NCBI GenBank assembly: GCA_015061725.1
Contig: SUVX01000023.1
Span: forward strand, 1-46,513
Direction of reading: 5' to 3'
Source: Lentisphaerota bacterium
GTDB lineage: Bacteria; Verrucomicrobiota; Lentisphaeria; Victivallales; Victivallaceae
Length of the DNA stretch: 46,513 bases
Made by a program: the position numbers and the translations under genes. Of the stretch, positions 24,289-32,444 are shown piece by piece (the first letter of the stretch is position 1; every line of letters starts with the position of its first letter). Under the pieces are notes generated by a model. The model saw only the letters and a list, made by a program, of their open reading frames with translations, did not search any database and was not told the DNA's origin.

Positions 24289-24588
24289 TTAAGAAAAAAT
24301 ATTTTTTGAATGACCTTTAGTTTTTGACATTAAGTAATGAATAAATGCAAAAATTAAAACATTAATATACATCACATTTGCTTTCAAAATATATTTTTTC
24401 ATTACATCTTTTATACATTGCCGCATACAATCCGGACAAGCAACAACATCATGATGATATATGGAGAAAAATAATAAATAAAAACCGAAACCAACGAGTT
24501 TATAACGTTTTAAAGAATTTGTTTGTTTTCCGCAAATTGGACATTGTAATAAATCATTGTCATCATAAAAAATAATTTTATCATCCAT
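24289..24588 (-). CDS. Small zinc-ribbon-like membrane protein
   Basis: A 99-aa protein with CPICG (residues 16-20) and CPDC (about 51-54), spaced to form one zinc ribbon, and two hydrophobic stretches (about 31-45 and 70-87). AAAGGAG lies 6-7 bp before the ATG. It is encoded between a DUF805 gene and a TM2 gene, all small membrane proteins. Function unknown. Confidence 0.6.
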   Translation of the reverse strand: MDDKIIFYDDNDLLQCPICGKQTNSLKRYKLVGFGFYLLFFSIYHHDVVACPDCMRQCIKDVMKKYILKANVMYINVLIFAFIHYLMSKTKGHSKNIFS

Positions 24589-24645
24589 TATATTTCTCCT
24601 TTCGTGATTATATAGAAAATATTGATGTTTTTTTGTTTTTGCAAT

Positions 24646-25011
24646 TTACTCGTTATAAGGATTTTCTCCGTATTTGTTTGAGCCGGATTGAGATTTCATA
24701 AGATAAAAAAACAAAAGAATAATCGGACCAACAATAGGAATTAAAAATAAAAGCAAATACCATCCGCTATGTCCGGTATCATGAAGACGTCTTATCGTAA
24801 CTGCGATTCCGGGAATAAATGATATAACTGCCCACAAAGTAGTAAGAATACCACCCAATTCAGGAGCAGTTGCGGATGCCATCCCAAACACAAATCCAGC
24901 AATCAGCTGTAATAAAAACCATAACCAAAATTCTTTACGACTTGAACGTCCATTAAATTGAGCATACTTCGTAAATGGAGTGAACATATTAATATTGGAT
25001 TTGTCTGACAT
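24646..25011 (-). CDS. DUF805-family membrane protein
   Basis: A 121-aa protein with about three to four transmembrane helices. DUF805 marks: FTKYAQFNGRSSRKEFWLWFL (residues 12-32 region, F-x-GR-x-SR-x-EFW) and RRLHDTGHSGWYLLLFLIPIVG. GGAAG lies 7 bp before the chosen ATG; an ATG two codons upstream abuts that site and is less likely. First gene of the minus-strand island set; a copy of element H lies about 110 bp upstream. Confidence 0.75.
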   Translation of the reverse strand: MSDKSNINMFTPFTKYAQFNGRSSRKEFWLWFLLQLIAGFVFGMASATAPELGGILTTLWAVISFIPGIAVTIRRLHDTGHSGWYLLLFLIPIVGPIILLFFYLMKSQSGSNKYGENPYNE

Positions 25012-25120
25012 TTTCATCTTCCTTTTTTTATTTAGCTATTTTTTTATTAAGAACTTTGTAAAATATTTACATTTATGTTTTCATTTTTACTCTCCTGAAT
25101 TTTGATTATGGATTCTGAAA

Positions 25121-25270
25121 ATTACCAATAGCCACTTGGATTGGTTGTGAAATGGGATCGATATAGTTTCCCAAGGCACAATGACTCTATGCCTTGAAAA
25201 TCAGAAAAAGAGAGGAATTGGCGACCAGAAAAGTCTCGGTCAGGTAAAAGCAAGTCTTTATTTGCAGAAA

Positions 25271-25280
<10 letters not shown>
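25121..25280 (-). repeat. Element H, copy 1 (leader-like, multi-hairpin)
   Basis: Reading the minus strand, about 160 nt resemble 41605-41767 (plus). Shared blocks are GACCGA...GGTCGCC, TTTTTCTGATTTTCAAG, TGTGCCTTG and TATCGATCC. Stems: 25247-25255 with 25270-25278, the GACC/GGTC pair, CAAGGCA/TGCCTTG, and a last hairpin 25124-25129 with 25140-25145. The first and last stems differ in sequence from the other copy but pair at the same places. It sits upstream of, and in the same direction as, the DUF805 gene. Confidence 0.6.
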
Positions 25281-25514
<234 letters not shown>

Positions 25515-25732
25515 TATCCTTTACTTCAAAAGAATTTAAAAGGGAATCTGACAATGCAGGCAGAAAACGACCGGTTCCGGAAAATGGAACAGATATTGTT
25601 GATGTTACAAATGTTTGCATAAAAAGATTCCCCGATAAAATGTACACTTATAAATTATCTCAAAAAATTTTTTTGTCAAGGTTGAAATGAATATTTTTTC
25701 GGGAATTTTAATTTTGTACTGCATTGAGGAAA

Positions 25733-25843
25733 AACGGACAACAACGGACGGTAACGGATAAGTACGGACTTTTTTTCTGAAAATAAACTTGGCTGCAAAA
25801 AGTCGTTACCCAAGCAGACAATAACCACCTCAACAAATACGCC
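25733..25843. repeat. Repeat A, copy 2
   Basis: Second copy of the 111-bp direct repeat, closing the island. Between the GCTT tract and this repeat (25515-25732) I see no gene or site. Confidence 0.9.
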
Positions 25844-25968
25844 GATAAAAACAAAATGATTGCTTTTTCTCACTAACGTTCAGCACGTCTCTCAACAAAT
25901 ACGCCGATAAAAACAAAACGGCTGGTTTTTCTCACTAACGTTCAGCACGTCTCTCAACAAATACCCCG
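25829..25968. repeat. 62-bp tandem repeat, just over two units
   Basis: Units begin at 25829, 25891 and 25953 with CTCAACAAATAC and contain CTCACTAACGTTCAGCACGT. The first overlaps the end of repeat A copy 2. Confidence 0.85.
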
Positions 25969-25994
25969 CTTTTTTTGAAAAGGAGATAGGGGGT

Positions 25995-26054
25995 CCGGGG
26001 GGAAGAGGAAAAACTTTTTTTCTCGTGAAAAAAAGTTTTTCCTCTTCCCCCCGG
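25995..26054. terminator. 27-bp perfect hairpin downstream of hydE (repeat G, copy 2)
   Basis: Arms 25995-26021 and 26028-26054 pair over 27 bp without mismatch around a 6-nt loop. There is no T run after the stem on either strand, so it is a strong 3'-end hairpin rather than a canonical intrinsic terminator. Its right half and following bases to 26082, including the last codons of hydE, recur at 12928-12996. Confidence 0.75.
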
Positions 26055-26070
26055 TTCCCATCTGCCCTTA

Positions 26071-27153
26071 TCAGAAACGGCGCTGATAGTGCAGGGGGGT
26101 GCCGGGGACGTTGTAGGCGATGGTTTCGCCGATTTTTGCAACGGATAAGTCGAGAGCGCGGCGGATATTTTCTGCGTTTTCGTCCAGATCGGGTTTGCCG
26201 TCGTAGAGTTGATAATCGCTGCGGTGTTCAACATTTCCTACGTTGGGCATAATGACGTTGGCTCCGGCGAGGAGTCCGAGTTCTCTGCCGTCGGCGGGAC
26301 GGAGGGCTTGAAGTGCTGTTGTTGCGGCGATATTGACATCGCGCAAGGTCAGACGGACAGCGGCAATCATGTTCAATCCCAACTGAAATCTGCGGGCGGC
26401 TTTGGCGGGCGTTTCGGGGGAGTCGTCCGCAAGGGGAGCCTCCTGCTGGGGGAGCCAGGGACCCATGCCGATCATATCCACATCAAGTTTTTTGAAAAAG
26501 GCAATATCATTTGCCAGATCAAGCGGGGTTTGTCCGGGGAGACCGATCATCACTCCGGTACCAACTTGAAAACCGGCGGTCCGCAGGTCAAGCAGGGATT
26601 GCACACGCGCATCAAAGTTGTTTTCCGGCGGATGGATTTTGTAAAAAAGTTCGCGGTTGGAACTTTCTATGCGCAAAAGATATCTGTCTGCACCGGCAGA
26701 TTTCCAGCGTTCAAAGACTTCAAGAGGCTGTTCACCGCAAGAGAGGGTTATGCCAAGTTTCGGGAACTGCTGACGGATTCTGCCGACAATTTCCGTAATA
26801 AAATCAACGGCCTGCCAATCGGAACGCTCGCCGCCCTGAAGAACGACTGAGCCGTATCCGTAACTGTGTGCCAGAGCCGCCGCAGAGAGGATTTCTTCTG
26901 GAGTCAACTGAAAACGCTTGATTTTGCTGTTTTCTCTTCTGATACCGCAGTAAAGACAGTTGCGGGTACAGATATTTGAGTATTCTATCAAGCCGCGGAG
27001 AAAAACTTTTTTGCCGATGAGATTTTCTTTGACACGATAGGCTGCCGCATAAAGCCGGCGGCAGTCTTCTTCGTTTTCAAGGGCAATCAGACGGGCAAGT
27101 TCTTCAATAGAGAGAGTTGCTCCTTTTTCAGCCCGGGCAATGAGTTCTGTCAT
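26071..27153 (-). CDS. hydE: [FeFe]-hydrogenase H-cluster radical SAM maturase HydE
   Basis: A 360-aa radical SAM enzyme of the BioB-like subgroup that helps build the 2Fe subcluster of [FeFe] hydrogenase. Radical SAM cluster motif C-x3-C-x2-C reads CTRNCLYC (about residues 63-70); further marks are GIRREN, VLQGGE, LRIESSNRELFYKIHP, GVMIGLPGQTPLDLANDI and DMIGMGPWLPQ, all typical of HydE. Start overlaps the pepF stop (ATGA). HydF, HydG and the hydrogenase are not in this window. PylB-like enzymes are related, but the IGMGPW and IHPP motifs favour HydE. Confidence 0.85.
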   Translation of the reverse strand: MTELIARAEKGATLSIEELARLIALENEEDCRRLYAAAYRVKENLIGKKVFLRGLIEYSNICTRNCLYCGIRRENSKIKRFQLTPEEILSAAALAHSYGYGSVVLQGGERSDWQAVDFITEIVGRIRQQFPKLGITLSCGEQPLEVFERWKSAGADRYLLRIESSNRELFYKIHPPENNFDARVQSLLDLRTAGFQVGTGVMIGLPGQTPLDLANDIAFFKKLDVDMIGMGPWLPQQEAPLADDSPETPAKAARRFQLGLNMIAAVRLTLRDVNIAATTALQALRPADGRELGLLAGANVIMPNVGNVEHRSDYQLYDGKPDLDENAENIRRALDLSVAKIGETIAYNVPGTPLHYQRRF

Positions 27154-28919
27154 CTGCCCAGCTCCTGCCGCAGACGTTTGACGATGGAGTCAAAGTATCC
27201 CAGAGCCTCTGAAACGGGGGCGGGCTGAGATAAATCAACACCGGCGTCGCGCATGATATCCAGCACGTCTTTGGAACTTCCGGCTTTGAGGAATCCGAAA
27301 TAGGCTTCGCGTTTTGCGGGATCTCCGCTGCGCAGATTGGCGGCAAGTTTCAACGCGGCAGACATGCCGGTTGCGTACTTGTAGACATAGAAATTGTAGT
27401 AGAAATGCGGAATTCTTGCCCATTCCAGGCTGATATCATCACCTGTGTTGACTTCAGGTCCGTAATAAAGCCGGTTAAGTTCGGCGTATTTTTCGCAGAG
27501 CCAGTCGGCGGTCAACGGTGTACCGGCAGCGGCGGCTTCGTGCATGGCAAGTTCAAACTCTGCAAACATGGTCTGACGGTAAATCGTACCTCTGATTTCA
27601 TCCGCCATGTGTCCCAGCAGAAACGCTCTGAAATCGGGATCACCGGTGTTTTCGTAGAGATATTCAAAGAGCAGGATTTCATTGGTGGTGCTGGCGACTT
27701 CTGCAACAAAAATCTCGTAATCCGCATAGTGATATTCCTGAGTTTTGTTGCTGTAATAACTGTGCATGGAGTGTCCCAGTTCATGCGCCAGAGTAAAGAC
27801 GTCATTAAGCGTGGAGTCAAAGTTCAACAACAGATAAGGGTAACTGTCATAACAGCCGCCGGAATAGGCTCCGGAACGTTTGCCTTTGCGGGCGGGAACA
27901 TCCATCCAGCGCTGAACAAATGCCTGAGAGAGAATCTTTCCATATTCTTCTCCGAGAGGAGCAAGAGCTTCTTTGACAAGTCTTGTTGCTTCTTCAAAGG
28001 AATACTCTTTCTTGCAGCCGGGGAGCAGGGGATTGTACATATCGTACATTTCAAGTTTTTTCAATCCCATGATTTCACGGCGCAGGGTCATGTAATCGTA
28101 AAAAGACGCCAGATTATCGTGGACACAGGCAATCAGATTTCTGTAAACGGATTCCGGTACATTGTCTCCTGAAAGAGCTGCAACAAGCGCCGAATCGTAA
28201 TGGCGGATCTTTGCCCCGGTTACATGGCGTTTGACGTTGGCATCAAGCGTGGAGGCAAAGGTGTTGCGGAATTGTCCGTAACACTTGTAAAGTTTTTTGA
28301 ATGCCCGTTTGCGGGTGTTGCGGTCATTGCTTTCAAGAAAACGGCGGTAGTTGCCGTGGGTGAGGAGAACACTTTTACCCTTTTCATCTTTGATTTTACC
28401 GAAATCCATATCGGCATCGTTGAGAACTTCAAAGGTGCTGCTTGAACTGCACAAAACATCAGAGAGCGTTCCCAACAGCGTTTCTTCAACTTCAGAGAGC
28501 GTGTGAGGACGTTCACGCAGCAGTTCTTCAAGACTGCGGCGGTAGAACGCAAGTTCCGGAGACTCAAGAAAACTGTTCATCTTTTCTTCGGGAATAGCCA
28601 TGATTTCAGGATCAAACCAGGATTCCAGCGGAGAAAGTTCCGCAAACTTTGCCTTGACCCGTTCCACCCGCGCTCTGTTGGTGTTGATCGAGGTGTTTTC
28701 ATCACTTTTCAAGTGGGCGTAACAGTAAACTTTTTCAGCCAGACGGTCAAATGCATCACTGGCTTCGATCGCCTCTTTCAGAACGGCAGGGGATTCAGAA
28801 AGTCTGCCTTTGTAGGAGGCAAAGTTTTCTGCAAGTTCTGAAATTTTGGCAAAATCCTGTTCCCAGGATTCAATATCTTTGTAAAGGACCTCAAGATCCC
28901 AGGTCATATTGTTATCCAT
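27150..28919 (-). CDS. pepF: Oligoendopeptidase F (peptidase M3)
   Basis: A 589-aa cytoplasmic zinc peptidase that cuts short peptides. Zinc site HELGHSMHSYY (about residues 378-388) with the later Glu in the E-x-x-S segment (EIFVAEVASTTNE, about 405), as in M3B enzymes. N-terminal WDLEVLYKDIESWEQDF and the C-terminal FYVYKYATGMSAALKLA are standard PepF. Complete length. It shares 4 bp with hydE and follows the methionine synthase gene by 15 bp. Confidence 0.93.
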   Translation of the reverse strand: MDNNMTWDLEVLYKDIESWEQDFAKISELAENFASYKGRLSESPAVLKEAIEASDAFDRLAEKVYCYAHLKSDENTSINTNRARVERVKAKFAELSPLESWFDPEIMAIPEEKMNSFLESPELAFYRRSLEELLRERPHTLSEVEETLLGTLSDVLCSSSSTFEVLNDADMDFGKIKDEKGKSVLLTHGNYRRFLESNDRNTRKRAFKKLYKCYGQFRNTFASTLDANVKRHVTGAKIRHYDSALVAALSGDNVPESVYRNLIACVHDNLASFYDYMTLRREIMGLKKLEMYDMYNPLLPGCKKEYSFEEATRLVKEALAPLGEEYGKILSQAFVQRWMDVPARKGKRSGAYSGGCYDSYPYLLLNFDSTLNDVFTLAHELGHSMHSYYSNKTQEYHYADYEIFVAEVASTTNEILLFEYLYENTGDPDFRAFLLGHMADEIRGTIYRQTMFAEFELAMHEAAAAGTPLTADWLCEKYAELNRLYYGPEVNTGDDISLEWARIPHFYYNFYVYKYATGMSAALKLAANLRSGDPAKREAYFGFLKAGSSKDVLDIMRDAGVDLSQPAPVSEALGYFDSIVKRLRQELGR

Positions 28920-28934
28920 AATAAAAAATTCTCC

Positions 28935-31337
28935 TCAATCAATATTTGCAATTTTTTGTGCGGCACGGACTGTTGCCATCGCATCAGAAGCGTAAATTGC
29001 TCCGATTTCTCCGGCAAAAGATGCATCGACAGCGGCACCGCCGACGATGACTGGAATTTCAAGATTCTTTTCTTTCAAAAGTGCCGTAACTTCACGCATA
29101 CGGGGCATGGTCGTCGTCATCAAAGCAGAGAGTCCGATGCAGACTGCATTTTCACGGACGGCGGTATCTGTGATTTTTTCAGCAGGAACATCTTTGCCCA
29201 GATCAATCACATTAAATCCATGATTGCCCAGCAGCATATTGACGATGTTTTTACCGATGTCGTGAATATCTCCTTCAACCGTCGCAAGTACAAAAACAGG
29301 ACCGGAAGCAGTGGTTTTACGGTCTTTTTTAAGTTCCGGTTCAAGACAATTCATCGCAAGGCGCATGGCTTCGGCGCTTTGCATGAGCTGCGGCAGAAAA
29401 TACTCTTTTTTCTCAAAACGGCTGCCGACTTCGGTCAGCGCGGGAATGAGAATCTCATTGACCAGATAATCAGCTTTGAATCCGGCGGAAAGAGCATTTT
29501 TGACGGCACTTTCAACTGCATCCGGCAAACTGTTGACGACGGCGTTTTTGAGGATCATATCCGGCGTTTGGGCTGTTTCTGCAGATTTTTCCGTACTGCG
29601 GACAACGTTGGCATGTTTGGCAATAAAACGCTTGAGTCCGGGATCCAGCGCACGCAGGGCATCGGCGGATTCGATTGTTGAAACAATACCGTTAGCACCG
29701 GGATTGGCGATGGCACTGGTCAAACCTCTGCCGCAGGCAAGTCCGAGAAACGCCTGATTGAGAGCCGCCCGGTCGGGCAGTCCGAAACTGATATTAGAGA
29801 GTCCGCAGGTCGTGCCTATCCCCATATCAGAACAGTATTCAATAAAGTCAAGAGCCTCCAATGCGGCGCGCGGATCGGTGCTGATTGTCATAATCAGCGC
29901 ATCAGCGATACAGTCACCGGGGGCGTATCCGAACTTTTCAACTTCAGAAAGCAGATATTTCAAGAGTTCAATACGTTCCTTTGCCGTTGCCGGAACGCCC
30001 GCATCCGAGAGAGGAAGCAGAATCGGCATGGCACCGTATTTGGCTGCGATCGGCAGGATTTTTTCAATACGTTCTTTTTCGGCACTGATGGAGTTGAGCA
30101 ACGCTCTGCCCGGATAAAATCTCAATGCCGCTTCAACCGCTTCGGGCAGCGTAGAGTCAATGCAAAGAGGCAGTTGAACAGTTTTTGCCGTTTCAGATAC
30201 GGCACGGCGCAAAGCGGCAGTCTGATCGATGCCGCCGACTCCGATGTTGATATCAAGAACCGCCGCGCCGGAATCGGTTTGTTCAACGGCAAACTGGCGG
30301 ATAAGATCAAATTTATTTTCCCGCAATTCTGCTTGCAGGGCTTTTTTGCCTGTGGGGTTGATGCGTTCCCCGATCAGAACAAAGGGCATATTGGCACCAA
30401 AGGTGCAGTAATTTTGCGCCGAAGCAATCACACCGCGGATCTCCTGTCTGATTTCCGGCGCTTTATAACGGACAAGTTCCTTATCAAGACAGGCAATGTG
30501 AGCCGGAGAAGTTCCGCAGCAGCCGCCGACAAAAGAGGCTCCTGCATCTGCCAGCAGGGCGGCGGCTTTGCCGAATTCTTCAGGACCCTGCGGAAAAACG
30601 GTTTTATCTCCCACCAGACGGGGCATACCGGCATTGGGTTTGGCGGCAAGAGGAATTGAGGCAAAGGGTTTGATTTTTTTGATGATTTGCGCCATCTCTT
30701 CCGGACCGGTTGAACAGTTGCAGCCGAAGACTGCTGCACCCAGACTCTGGAAGGTGACAAGTGCTGAAACCGGATCTGTTCCGGTCAATGTTCTGCCGCC
30801 GGGTTCAAAGGTCATGGTGACGATGACCGCAATTTCAGGTGCAATATCTTTGATGGCAATCAGAGCGGCACGAGCCTCCTGAAGATCCATCATCGTTTCA
30901 ATGGCGAAACCGTCAACGCCGCCTTCAAGCAGGGCCTCAGCCTGTGTGCGGTAAATGGCAACGGCTTCTTCAAAGGGGAGGGGACCGTTGGGTTCGATCA
31001 GGTGTCCTGTTGGAGCAATGTCTCCGAAAATCAATTTGCCGGGACAGGCTTTGCGGGAGATTTTCACCAGTTCGATATTCAGTTCACGAACCTTGCTTTC
31101 AAGTTTGAATTCAGCAAGCTTTGCGGGATTTGCTCCGAAACTCGGAACGTAGAGCAGATCACTTCCCGCCCGGCAGTAGGACTGCTGAACGTCAGTGATC
31201 GCTCCGGGATTTTGAGTACACCATAACTCAGGACAGACGCCGGGGGGCAGACCGCGTTTGATAAGTTCTGTTCCCGTTGCGCCGTCCAAACGGATGATTT
31301 TCTGTTCCGCCAAGCGGATAAGTTCCTGCCGGGTCAT
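28935..31337 (-). CDS. B12-dependent homocysteine methyltransferase (short MetH, no reactivation domain)
   Basis: An 800-aa three-module enzyme. Residues 1-290: homocysteine-binding domain with zinc Cys ligands in FGCNCSTG and VGGCCGTSPAHI. About 315-565: pterin-binding domain opening with VLIGERINPTGKKAL. About 580-800: helical cap and cobalamin domain with the D-x-H-x-x-G motif in EGDIHDIGKNIVNMLL. The AdoMet-binding reactivation domain of long MetH (about 1,200 aa) is absent, as in short forms from anaerobes, so reactivation would need a separate protein or be avoided by anaerobiosis. It probably makes methionine from methyl-THF; another methyl donor or acceptor cannot be excluded. Confidence 0.88.
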   Translation of the reverse strand: MTRQELIRLAEQKIIRLDGATGTELIKRGLPPGVCPELWCTQNPGAITDVQQSYCRAGSDLLYVPSFGANPAKLAEFKLESKVRELNIELVKISRKACPGKLIFGDIAPTGHLIEPNGPLPFEEAVAIYRTQAEALLEGGVDGFAIETMMDLQEARAALIAIKDIAPEIAVIVTMTFEPGGRTLTGTDPVSALVTFQSLGAAVFGCNCSTGPEEMAQIIKKIKPFASIPLAAKPNAGMPRLVGDKTVFPQGPEEFGKAAALLADAGASFVGGCCGTSPAHIACLDKELVRYKAPEIRQEIRGVIASAQNYCTFGANMPFVLIGERINPTGKKALQAELRENKFDLIRQFAVEQTDSGAAVLDINIGVGGIDQTAALRRAVSETAKTVQLPLCIDSTLPEAVEAALRFYPGRALLNSISAEKERIEKILPIAAKYGAMPILLPLSDAGVPATAKERIELLKYLLSEVEKFGYAPGDCIADALIMTISTDPRAALEALDFIEYCSDMGIGTTCGLSNISFGLPDRAALNQAFLGLACGRGLTSAIANPGANGIVSTIESADALRALDPGLKRFIAKHANVVRSTEKSAETAQTPDMILKNAVVNSLPDAVESAVKNALSAGFKADYLVNEILIPALTEVGSRFEKKEYFLPQLMQSAEAMRLAMNCLEPELKKDRKTTASGPVFVLATVEGDIHDIGKNIVNMLLGNHGFNVIDLGKDVPAEKITDTAVRENAVCIGLSALMTTTMPRMREVTALLKEKNLEIPVIVGGAAVDASFAGEIGAIYASDAMATVRAAQKIANID

Positions 31338-31361
31338 GGTGTCTCCTTGTGAAGAATTTTA

Positions 31362-31592
31362 TCAGATAACGCGTTCGATGGTGATTTCAGGATCGATTTC
31401 GTCGCGCAGAATGCGTTCCAGACCGCCTTTGATGGTCATGGTTGCATGGGGACAGCCGCCGCAGGCGCCGCGCAGTCTGAGTTTGACGAGTTTGCCTTCA
31501 ATGGAAACGATTTCCAGATCTCCGCCGTCAGCCTGAAGGTGGACACGGAGTTCTTCCAGACGGTCAGTAATTTTTTTTGCCAGATCTTCCAT
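31362..31592 (-). CDS. NifU-like iron-sulfur cluster scaffold (C-terminal domain type)
   Basis: A 76-aa protein corresponding to the stand-alone NifU C-terminal (Nfu) domain. It has HLQADGGDLEIVSIEG and the cluster-binding pair C-x-x-C in RGACGGCPHATMTIKGGLERIL. It likely carries and hands over [4Fe-4S] clusters, plausible partners being HydE encoded downstream and other iron-sulfur proteins. Spacing of 24 bp to metH and 34 bp to speD fits the operon. Confidence 0.9.
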   Translation of the reverse strand: MEDLAKKITDRLEELRVHLQADGGDLEIVSIEGKLVKLRLRGACGGCPHATMTIKGGLERILRDEIDPEITIERVI

Positions 31593-31626
31593 GATCTATT
31601 TCTCCTTTTTTAGGTTTGGGTTTCTG

Positions 31627-32436
31627 TTATTGCCGGACATGCGGCTGCATCCGGTAGTAGGAGCAGTTGAAACTCTTGAGAGCCTGTTCTGCTGCTGCAC
31701 GCGGATCAAAAAATGTTTCGTTGAATATATCTATATAAACAGTGCCTTTGCAAAAATTGCAGATCCCGTTGAACCATCCGCCGCTGAGGGGCTGTTCAAA
31801 ACGCAGGATATTGTTATGAGAATATACTCTGCATTCCCCCTGACAGTTGAGATTCAGACAACGGATGATTTCTGACGTATAACGCCTGATATCTGAATCA
31901 ATATGACTGATCTCTCCGGCGCCGTAAAGGTCGATTGCCACAGAAAAAGCATTGGCATCTGTTTTTTCAAAACGGCTTTTCCAGGAAAGTTGAAAACTGT
32001 GGTGATCCCGTCCTTCCATGACAGGAACCAGCCTTTCCACACCGTTGTTGCCGACGATTCCCCTGCTGATCAAACTTGAGATGACCCACTGGTCGCTTTT
32101 CAAGCCTGAAGCGATACTCTTTACGGCGCAGTCAAAATCCACACCTTCGCCGCAGGTGAACAGATCCACGGCGGCGTATTCGTGCTCAGGCCAGGCGTGA
32201 ACAGCAAAGTGCGACTCTGAAATAACGACAACTCCGCTGACTCCCTGAGGCACGAAACTGTGAAAATGACTGCTGATAACTGTTGCTCCCGAGCGTTTTG
32301 CCGAAGAGACAAAAATTTCTTCCATTCTGCCGGAATCCGTCAGGATCCCGGCATCACAGTCATAAAATTCAACCGTCATCTGCCTGCCCAGAGCGCAGCC
32401 CGGATGCAGATCGTTATGTTTGTCAGAGACGTTCAT
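31627..32436 (-). CDS. speD: S-adenosylmethionine decarboxylase proenzyme with a second SpeD-like half
   Basis: A 269-aa protein, about twice the usual bacterial class 1B length. The first half is a normal proenzyme: self-cleavage site in VVISESHFAVHAWPE (Glu-Ser bond at about residues 74-75, Ser becomes the pyruvoyl group), then AAVDLFTCGEGVDFD. The second half (about 145-269) has the same strand pattern ending in GTVYIDIFNETFFDPRAAAEQAL, which lines up with the AVDLFTC...A...L block, but no Glu-Ser-His processing site. I read it as an internal duplication with a degenerate second copy, comparable in layout to the duplicated eukaryotic enzyme. Product would be decarboxylated AdoMet for spermidine synthesis; no spermidine synthase gene is seen nearby. 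Confidence 0.8.
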   Translation of the reverse strand: MNVSDKHNDLHPGCALGRQMTVEFYDCDAGILTDSGRMEEIFVSSAKRSGATVISSHFHSFVPQGVSGVVVISESHFAVHAWPEHEYAAVDLFTCGEGVDFDCAVKSIASGLKSDQWVISSLISRGIVGNNGVERLVPVMEGRDHHSFQLSWKSRFEKTDANAFSVAIDLYGAGEISHIDSDIRRYTSEIIRCLNLNCQGECRVYSHNNILRFEQPLSGGWFNGICNFCKGTVYIDIFNETFFDPRAAAEQALKSFNCSYYRMQPHVRQ

Positions 32437-32444
32437 CGTATCAA

